From Gari tellinella (Eukaryota; Mollusca; Bivalvia; Cardiida; Psammobiidae): 64,000 nt of DNA. Of the stretch, positions 61,901-64,000 are shown in pieces. A program made the position numbers and the translations under genes. Location of the stretch: contig OV277861.1 in NCBI GenBank assembly GCA_922989275.2, positions 97,316,993-97,380,992 of the forward strand, read 5' to 3'. Below the pieces are notes generated by a model, which was not told the origin of the DNA, did no database searches, and saw only the letters and a program-made list of their open reading frames with translations. How positions within the stretch are numbered: position 1 is the stretch's first letter; each line of letters begins with the position of its first letter.

Positions 61901-64000
61901 AATCGAATGATTTTAATCTTGGGCGCTCATAGTGCAGGGTGTCATCTCCAAGTTCTTGTGTTTGTTTCAGGGTTATAGCAATGGTCCAAACAGTATCATA
62001 TGTGCTGGTAGCATATGGCGACATTGGTCGAGGACCGTGATATGTGTCATAGTCATATAAAAACTGCCTCAAGCTCTGCAACAGAAATACTTTTTCACAT
62101 TGCTTAACAGATTTACGTCCAAAAAACATTTTTTCTCAGACAGTTTTCTTGACGTATGTTACCGATGAACATGGATTTCAATATTTATGTATTGTCACTT
62201 GAAATACAGTAAAACCTCGCTATACGATCATTAAAAAAAGGTTGATTATTAAATAAAAGACAGATGACAGCTTAAAGCAAGGTTGCAGTAACACAGAAGT
62301 TGCTAATGGAGCTTTCTGTTTAACTGTCAAATTGTTTAAAGCAATCATATGCATTAAACACCTGCTTATAAACATAAATAAGTGGTCGAAATAAAGGTTG
62401 TTTTCAGTATGTACATTTACTGAATTTAAATCAACGTTACATTAAGATGTAATAAAGCAACTTCTATATGTGACGGCATAATTTCTGTTTCAAAAGCTTC
62501 TACCCTTAGATGTCATCTAAACGCCAGTATAGCACTTAACATGATTGTACAGCCTGCCGAGCTTTTAATATGTTAGTGCATACATGTACATAATTGCAAT
62601 TTACATGTACTTACTATGTTAACCGACGACACATCATCGTCACTAAGAGAGTTTAAGCTGTCTATGGTAAAGTAACCTTCAGCCGCTTGATCGAGTTCAG
62701 CTGGTGTGCATGAGGTATCGTCATGTAATTCCCACCATCGCTCTACGTAATCTCCCATAAATATCCAGACATATCGTGATCCGTACAGCTTTAAGTTGTA
62801 AGCCTTCAACAAATAAGACAATGCAAATGTTTTTTCAATGCTTTGTTACGGCACAACGCGACTCCGATAAAATGCAGACATTTAAGATACAAAAGGTTTC
62901 AACAACTGTTCTGAGTAACTGGGAATGGATAATCAACTCTCATTCGCAAATGTTATGATCTCCAAGAGATTGGCAGGCTATTTGGACCTAAAAATAAAAC
63001 CTTGCCATTTTCAGGGTAATATACCCAAAGTGTCTCTCTTTACAACGTTTTAACAATTATTACCCTTTTGGGCCATAAATAAGTACAGTACGTAACTCTA
63101 AAACCATGGTACAGCTAACAATATTAAAACATGTGCCATTGTTGAGGTAAACTGTTAAAGATTGCGAAATCTTGGGGATAGAATAGGTAAATCTTACAAT
63201 GTATATAGCGTCATCAACACTTTGTCGACGAAAGATGAACACAACGAATGGATATTTAGTCAGCCTAACAAAGGTAAACCGTTAAGGAGCATTTCTGCAT
63301 TTTACATTAAACATTCATTACAGGTGTTGATGTAGCATATTTGGTAAACAAGTACGCCCTTATAGGATTACCAAGTTGAAAAACTGTATATCCAGAGAGA
63401 CCATGTGCAGTGATGGTAAAAATACATTGATGTGAATATGTATTGTGTAAATCCCGCCCTAAACGTTTGAAAACACTGATGATTAACTCCAGGTACACAC
63501 TAGTACATGATCGGATTTCGGACTCCGTTTTAGTCTTGGCCGTCCACATGGTCTGCATGGTGCGGGGCACCAAATAAGGTTACCGTAAACAGGGTCACAT
63601 TTAAGCCGGAAAAAGATAGTACGGAGGTACTTCAAAAGTAGGTCTTAATTCAAAATGGGATATAACGTGAGTGCTCATAGTTTATTGGACTTATTTAACA
63701 AGTCTATAAGGACCAAGATTTATTAGAAAATACCCGGTATTAACACATGTATTAACTTAGCGCAAAGCGCAATGTACTACAACGTTTGGACAGAATTTTA
63801 ACTGAAACATTCTCCTTTCTTGTTCTTCCGTTATACTTCTACATATATACTGTATATTCTGGAATATGCAGCCAATCATAGGGAGAACTCTTATCGCAGT
63901 GAATTGGTTAAAAGAAAGTAGAAGAAAACAAGACATTACCTGACACAGCACATGCCTTGCTGCCGTTTCAGAGAAGCTCCCAATTATTATCCTTACATCA
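37173..64000 (-). CDS. GABBR2: GABA-B receptor subunit 2-like gene, 5'-partial, 13 exons
   Basis: This class C GPCR would sit in the plasma membrane and couple GABA signalling to Gi/o as part of a GABA-B heterodimer. Thirteen exons join in phase: 63940-64000, 62615-62803, 61830-62075, 60687-60747, 56081-56170, 53073-53223, 51403-51535, 46127-46243, 43480-43602, 41588-41923, 39977-40132, 38986-39131 and 37173-37998. They give 877 residues plus stop. In order these are the second half of the Venus-flytrap domain (about 1-225), seven membrane segments (about 230-502), a coiled coil (about 530-570) and a long polar tail. No cysteine-rich domain lies between ectodomain and membrane segment 1, as is usual for GABA-B and unlike mGluR. 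The motif WETR..KIPALNDS in loop 3 is closer to subunit 2 than to subunit 1 (KQINDS in the insect type). The signal peptide and first lobe lie beyond the window. The family is certain; the subunit is inference, since molluscs carry extra GABA-B-like paralogues. Confidence 0.93.
38277..38425. mobile_element. MITE family B, truncated copy (last intron)
   Basis: ATCCCTTTCCCCCATAGAAG begins a B element that stops within the left arm of core 2 (GCAGGTTGAAAGTAAAG). Confidence 0.7.
38625..38879. mobile_element. MITE family I, complete, 6-bp target repeat
   Basis: CAGGGCTGCCATAAGTTGAC to AGAAATGGCAGCCCTG, flanked on both sides by TATAAA. Core 2 in the middle (38755-38815). Confidence 0.88.
38986..39131 (-). 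CDS. GABA-B receptor exon (end of coiled coil)
   Basis: 146 nt, entering in phase 0 and leaving in phase 2, acceptor TTTTAG/TTA and donor CAAA/GTGAGA. LAAQLERLEGLLHLPIQPYP continues the leucine heptads and then breaks at prolines. A basic KRR lies near its end (THKRRN). Reading past the donor gives an immediate stop (AAG TGA), which supports the splice. A family C MITE begins about 30 bp from the acceptor. Confidence 0.8.
39160..39382. mobile_element. MITE family C (receptor intron)
   Basis: Left end shortened (TTAATCCAGATTCTTCCATG), right end GAGCACAAATGGGTTAA, core 1 at 39267-39330. It starts about 30 bp from an exon and is directly followed by a D element that shares the TTAA. Confidence 0.85.
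39379..39560. mobile_element. MITE family D (receptor intron), back to back with C
   Basis: TTAATCACTTTACTGCCACA at the left, core 1 at 39490-39545, ACTCGGGGTAAG on the right. The final end is lost. Confidence 0.8.
39977..40132 (-). CDS. GABA-B receptor exon (tail, start of coiled coil)
   Basis: 52 codons, phase 0 at both ends, acceptor ATTCAG/ATC and donor CAG/GTGATT. It begins right after FVPK. The second half (EKRDLLYRAEVQNRVYKQEI) is charged and heptad-like and continues in the next exon. In other GABA-B subunits the coiled coil in this place pairs the two subunits and masks an ER-retention signal. Confidence 0.85.
40203..40377. mobile_element. MITE family D (receptor intron), core partly deleted
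   Basis: TGACCCTTCACTGCCTTACC to GGCAGTGAAGGGGTTAA; the core 1 stem is reduced to AACAGTCAGGATACAAACTG. It lies about 70 bp from an exon. Confidence 0.8.
40665..40910 (+). mobile_element. MITE family A, copy 11 (receptor intron)
   Basis: Complete and TA-flanked, in the intron between the segment 5-7 exon and the coiled-coil exon. Core 1 at 40783-40850. Confidence 0.9.
41588..41923 (-). CDS. GABA-B receptor exon (membrane segments 5-7)
   Basis: 112 codons, phase 0 at both ends, acceptor TTGTAG/GCC and donor AAG/GTAAAG. It carries the second extracellular loop with its cysteine (TTCHSEH), segment 5 (MYAYKGLMLVFGVYMAWETR), the third intracellular loop KIPALNDSQYIG, segment 6 and segment 7, ending in the family motif FVPK. 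The leucine of PALNDS, which I recall as important for G-protein coupling in vertebrate subunit 2, is present. This is the largest membrane exon. Confidence 0.97.
42297..42654. mobile_element. MITE family E, copy 2 (receptor tail side intron)
   Basis: CAGCGCTCCCTCTCTACAAA to GTTGTAGGGAGGGTACACTG, TA flanks, core 1 variant at 42393-42460. Confidence 0.9.
43119..43442. mobile_element. MITE family E, copy 3, core deleted, beside receptor exon
   Basis: CAGCGTTCCCTCTCTACAAC to AAAGAGGGAACACTG, TA flanks. The centre is reduced to AGCTTGAATCCAGATTCAAG, losing the GACGCC stem. It ends 37 bp from a donor site. Confidence 0.88.
43480..43602 (-). CDS. GABA-B receptor exon (membrane segment 4)
   Basis: 41 codons, phase 0 at both ends, acceptor TTCCAG/TTT and donor GAG/GTAAGG. 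DTQLLFIIGVLLIVDSAVLL followed by LWFFIDP matches the family pattern DQKLL.IVGGMLLID...L.CW..VDP. A family E MITE ends only 37 bp past the donor. Confidence 0.95.
43711..43963. mobile_element. MITE family I, complete, 6-bp target repeat (receptor intron)
   Basis: CAGGGCTGCCATTTCTCCGG to AACTTATGGCAGCCTG, flanked on both sides by TTTCTG. Inverted relative to 38625-38879. Core 2 at about 43780-43840. Confidence 0.88.
44308..44500. mobile_element. MITE family F, complete (receptor intron)
   Basis: TA-flanked. CAGTCGAACTTCGATATCTC to GAGATATCGAAGCTCGACTG with centre AAACGTGGCTAAGCCACGTT. Almost the whole element is palindromic. Confidence 0.88.
44704..45122. repeat. Two family D MITEs back to back (receptor intron)
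   Basis: TTAACCCTTATCCTGCGG at the left, junction AAAGGGTGAACTCTTTCACTC near 44910, right end GGTAAGAGGATTAA. Core 1 at 44813-44880 and 44955-45020. Confidence 0.8.
45550..46101. mobile_element. MITE family B, copy split by A copy 12 (receptor intron)
   Basis: TTAACCCTTTCCCTCATAG at the left, GGCTATGATGTAAAGGGT at the right, perfect core 2 at about 45990-46055. It ends about 25 bp from the donor of the membrane segment 3 exon. Confidence 0.85.
45624..45868 (+). mobile_element. MITE family A, copy 12 (inside a family B element)
   Basis: Complete, TA-flanked. About 55 bp of the surrounding B element is present on both sides (45566-45622 and 45870-45926), far more than a TA target repeat. Confidence 0.9.
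46127..46243 (-). CDS. GABA-B receptor exon (FSLAFGAMFTKTYRVHQIF)
   Basis: 39 codons, phase 0 at both ends, acceptor TTACAG/GCC and donor AAG/GTGAGC. FSLAFGAMFTKTYRVHQIF is the near-invariant membrane segment 3 and loop 2 motif of GABA-B receptors (T.AFGAMFAKTWRVHAIF). A family B MITE ends about 25 bp from the donor. Confidence 0.98.
46340..47020. repeat. Degraded family D MITEs (receptor intron)
   Basis: Core 1 remnants at about 46453-46490 and 46922-46980 with GTCGTCTGCTTCC and AAAGTGTTAAT-type ends. Between 46530 and 46900 I see nothing recognisable. Confidence 0.5.
47259..47502. mobile_element. MITE family B, copy (receptor intron)
   Basis: ATAACCCTTTCCACAATT to GGGGTAATGGATTAA, core 2 at about 47378-47450 with several mismatches. 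Confidence 0.8.
48290..48560. repeat. Degraded family D MITE (receptor intron)
   Basis: TTTACTGCCATGACGTAAT at about 48388 and CTCTGGGTAAAG at the right; core 1 shrunk to GATTCTGATCAGAATCAAAA at about 48495. A second remnant is at 48290. Confidence 0.6.
48840..51202. other. Repeat-poor part of a receptor intron
   Basis: Apart from the tRNA-like unit at 48953-49038, no MITE core or palindrome was seen in more than 2 kb, which is unusual for this window. No exon needed here. Confidence 0.55.
48953..49038 (+). ncRNA. tRNA-like Pol III unit
   Basis: Box A-like CAGTATAGTGG (48969-48979), an exact box B GGTTCGAGACC (49004-49014) and a run of eight T at 49031-49038 that would end Pol III transcription. 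I could not fold a clean anticodon stem, so this is a tRNA pseudogene, a SINE head, or a small Pol III RNA inside the receptor's intron. Confidence 0.4.
51203..51345. mobile_element. MITE family C, degraded copy (receptor intron)
   Basis: TTAACCCATTCGTGCCTAG followed by parts of the C body (ATGAAAATGAAAG, AAAATGGACTAGTCC). Confidence 0.65.
51403..51535 (-). CDS. GABA-B receptor exon (YIKLSSPKLNN, membrane segment 2)
   Basis: 133 nt, entering in phase 2 and leaving in phase 0, acceptor TTGCAG/GTA and donor ACA/GTAAAT. YIKLSSPKLNN is the hallmark first intracellular loop of GABA-B receptors (IKMSSP..NNL). Membrane segment 2 follows, then the extracellular loop ending YICT, which holds the cysteine that usually pairs with the one in loop 2. 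Confidence 0.97.
51561..51777. mobile_element. MITE family C, copy next to membrane segment 2 exon
   Basis: TCAACCCGTTTATGCCTAGT at the left, GGGGCACACATGGGA at the right, core 1 at about 51685-51750. It begins 26 bp upstream of the exon's acceptor. Confidence 0.8.
52488..52739. mobile_element. MITE family B, copy (receptor intron), TTAA to TTAA
   Basis: TTAACCCTTTAACCCATAGC at the left and GGGAAAGGGTTAA at the right. Core 2 at about 52540-52605 with tip GTGCCCTAGGGCAC. Confidence 0.88.
52860..52935. repeat. Core 1 hairpin, GAGGGCTC variant (receptor intron)
   Basis: AGACCCTGATCAGAGGGCTC then TATAG then GAGCCCTCCGATCAGGGTTT. No recognisable family ends beyond AACCCTTTCAACCG at 52820. Confidence 0.75.
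53073..53223 (-). CDS. GABA-B receptor exon (membrane segment 1)
   Basis: 151 nt, entering in phase 1 and leaving in phase 2, acceptor CCATAG/GAG and donor CTAAG/GTAGGT. GGRAPRDKKVIV aligns with the family linker G..P.D..I, followed by the first hydrophobic span (AVLCVSSVSVVGLVLATIFL) and the basic cytoplasmic stretch YHRRLR. The in-frame upstream reading MCFSFMHTLLIVP is intron, not a signal peptide. Confidence 0.95.
53354..53577. mobile_element. MITE family C (receptor intron)
   Basis: TTAATCTATTTATGCCTAG, then AGGAGTGCCAGGTC, core 1 at 53483-53545 and GTGACAAATAGGTTGA at the right. Confidence 0.75.
53995..54187. mobile_element. MITE family D (receptor intron), left half of core lost
   Basis: AACCCTTTCACTCTCAATGA to GATCATGAAAGGGTTAA; core 1 keeps only GGCGTCTGATCAGGATCATA. 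Confidence 0.75.
54424..54535. repeat. Imperfect palindrome (receptor intron)
   Basis: TTTAAACTCGTTGACTAGAT against ATTTTAGTCAACTTGTTTAA, tip CCTCGCCAAGGCTCGCG. Similar in layout to the palindrome at 23.4 kb (CGAGCCTTGGCGAG tip). Confidence 0.7.
54644..54811. mobile_element. MITE family G (receptor intron)
   Basis: CAGTAAAACACCTCCAATTG to GTCATTGAGCGCTTTACTG. Confidence 0.75.
55117..55363 (+). mobile_element. MITE family A, copy 13 (receptor intron)
   Basis: TA-flanked, ends of the AAAACG type, core 1 at 55231-55300. Confidence 0.9.
55469..55640. mobile_element. MITE family G (receptor intron)
   Basis: CAGTAAATCTTCTTTATTAC to GGTCTTAATAGAAAAGTTTT then ACTG. Confidence 0.78.
55720..55961. 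mobile_element. MITE family D (receptor intron)
   Basis: TTCACCTTTACCTTCTCAAT to GATCATGAAAGGGTTAA, core 1 at 55755-55820 with tip GCCGCGTAACGCGGC. Confidence 0.8.
56081..56170 (-). CDS. GABA-B receptor exon (HIARIALYEPDKEKL..ITWRG)
   Basis: 90 nt, phase 1 at both ends, acceptor TTTCAG/ATG and donor AGGG/GTAAGC. With one base from the previous exon it reads HGHIARIALYEPDKEKLNFF, then CRTCQSITWRG. This fits the family segment VKVGEYNAVADTLE..I.F.G that closes the ligand domain. The CRTC pair is not one I recognise in vertebrate subunits. A truncated second copy lies at 56592-56636, and a family A MITE starts 38 bp from the acceptor. Confidence 0.92.
56208..56437 (+). mobile_element. MITE family A, copy 14 (next to receptor exon)
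   Basis: TA-flanked, 230 bp, ends TAGTGGAAAAAACG and CGTTTTCTCCACTG. It starts 38 bp from the acceptor of the exon at 56081-56170. Confidence 0.88.
56592..56636 (-). pseudogene. Truncated duplicate of the 56081-56170 receptor exon
   Basis: The acceptor and first 45 bases repeat the functional exon almost exactly (ATATGG becomes ACATTG-type at one site, HIARIALYEPDKE still encoded). The match then ends, and the reading continues N-I-R-K-stop. It lies upstream of the real exon in transcript order, with an intact acceptor context (ATGGTATTTCAG). A weak donor-like GTGATA lies just beyond the stop. Exonisation would end the protein in the ectodomain. Confidence 0.85.
57418..57732. mobile_element. 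Foldback element with CGTGCGCACGA units
   Basis: Ends ACGGTGGCACTGAGGTGACA and TGTCACCTCAGTGCCACCGT are exact inverses. Inside are about five ATCTCGTGCGCACGACTTAA-type units in both directions, separated by A or T runs. No coding sequence. Confidence 0.9.
58370..58534 (+). repeat. Two-copy tandem repeat, ~81 bp unit
   Basis: GAGTATGTGATTTATATTAT and the later GAGTATGTGATTTATAGTAT begin the two units, each ending GAGCATT.AAGAGTT. In a receptor intron. Confidence 0.9.
58594..58834. mobile_element. MITE family H, copy (receptor intron)
   Basis: AACCTTCTTACGAAACGTCG to GTCGTACGATGTTTTGTAAG then ATGGACCCC; centre GGGGTCGTCTTGAAAAGATG. Confidence 0.75.
59109..59383. mobile_element. MITE family I (receptor intron)
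   Basis: CAGGGCACCCATTTCTCCGG to CAACTTATGGCAGCCCTG; flanks CGTGAT and AGTGAT. Core 2 at about 59175-59235 with tip CCCCTTAGGGCG. Confidence 0.85.
60687..60747 (-). CDS. GABA-B receptor short exon (GPISFEGPDRKGISVISQNQ)
   Basis: 61 nt, entering in phase 0 and leaving in phase 1, acceptor TTTCAG/GGG and donor AAC/GTAAGT. The 20 residues GPISFEGPDRKGISVISQNQ match the family beta hairpin with F..NGDR and a following ..I.Q strand. It is too short to show as a stand-alone reading frame and was found by looking for the missing strand. Confidence 0.9.
61830..62075 (-). CDS. GABA-B receptor exon (ATSTYDTVWTIAITLKQT)
   Basis: 82 codons, phase 0 at both ends, acceptor TTGCAG/AGC and donor TCG/GTAAGC. 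YDTVWTIAITLKQT is the family helix seen as YDAIWALALALNKT in other GABA-B receptors. A second sequon (NGS) follows, then a helix ending DGIS, which runs into GPISFEG in the next exon, the family's GVTG-type turn. Confidence 0.95.
62207..62408. mobile_element. MITE family G (receptor intron, ectodomain side)
   Basis: CAGTAAAACCTCGCTATACG to GGTCGAAATAAAGGTTGTTT. Core 2-like arms AACACAGAAG and AGCTTTCTGTTTAACTGTC. One of few MITEs right of 59.4 kb. Confidence 0.8.
62615..62803 (-). CDS. GABA-B receptor exon (YGSRYVWIFMGDY..WW)
   Basis: 63 codons, phase 0 at both ends, acceptor TTGAAG/GCT and donor ATA/GTAAGT. YGSRYVWIFMGDYVERWW aligns with the GABA-B signature YGSKYQWI..GWY...WW. The aromatic residue of the family GWY is kept as Y, while the W is D here. 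A cysteine and EGYFTIDSL follow, where subunit 2 has EGYIGVDFEPL. An N-glycosylation sequon NIS forms across the junction with the next exon. Confidence 0.93.
63940..64000 (-). CDS. GABA-B receptor exon (ligand domain, IIIGSF..TAARHVLCQ)
   Basis: The first exon visible, cut by the window edge. It encodes 20 residues, DVRIIIGSFSETAARHVLCQ, which match the family segment of the type RIILGQF..MAAKVFC in the second lobe of the flytrap. The donor is CAG/GTAATG with phase 0. The longer frame reading on past the donor into VMSCFLLL is intron translated by chance. Confidence 0.9.

Larger units (their letters stand above)
59400..62200. other. Repeat-poor introns around the ectodomain exons
   Basis: Between the I element at 59109 and the G element at 62207 only exons at 60687-60747 and 61830-62075 are recognised. 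The rest is AT-rich without core hairpins. Confidence 0.55.

Noticed and set aside
63307..63573. Minus-strand frame of 88 codons as another receptor exon
   Set aside because: The exons at 63940 and 62803 already join in phase and cover a continuous family segment, so no exon is needed between them, and the frame has no GABA-B motif.

Overview
The window looks like a bivalve mollusc nuclear genome: AT-rich, one large intron-rich gene, and an exceptional load of short non-autonomous transposons. A ~1.3 kb element with GCTCACCTGAGC-type ends, which I associate with bivalve genomes, supports this. I suspect a heterodont clam or mussel such as Dreissena or Mya, but the species cannot be fixed from the sequence alone.

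The only host gene I can support is on the minus strand from the right edge (64000) to 37173. It is a class C G-protein-coupled receptor of the GABA-B family, closest in its third cytoplasmic loop to subunit 2. I placed thirteen exons by protein similarity, GT/AG borders and matching phases. They give 877 residues in one frame: the second half of the Venus-flytrap ligand domain, seven membrane segments, a coiled coil and a long tail ending VSLV. The 5' exons lie beyond the right edge. An exon in the intron-rich middle (56081-56170) has a truncated second copy 466 bp upstream in transcript order, which could act as a poison exon.

From 1 to about 37 kb I see no host gene. That part holds a broken non-LTR retrotransposon (3526-7739) split by a 1.7 kb insertion, three tRNA-derived SINEs, the 1.3 kb bivalve element, and many MITEs. 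The MITEs fall into families by their ends: A, E, F and G (TA target, Tc1/mariner-like), B, C and D (TTAA ends, piggyBac-like), H, I (CAGGGCTGCC ends, 6-bp target repeats) and J, plus several long palindromes. They are nested, back to back, and also fill the gene's introns. The receptor stop codon coincides with the TTAA end of a D element, so the 3' UTR is made of MITE sequence.

The most unusual signal is modular. Families with unrelated ends carry one of two related central hairpins: core 1 (GATCAGACGCC stem, roughly 50 copies) or core 2 (GTAAAGCAGAA stem, about 20 copies). This suggests the hairpin cores are exchanged between transposon families, or are independently maintained units. Core 1 is absent from about 56.4 kb to 64 kb, the ectodomain end of the gene.
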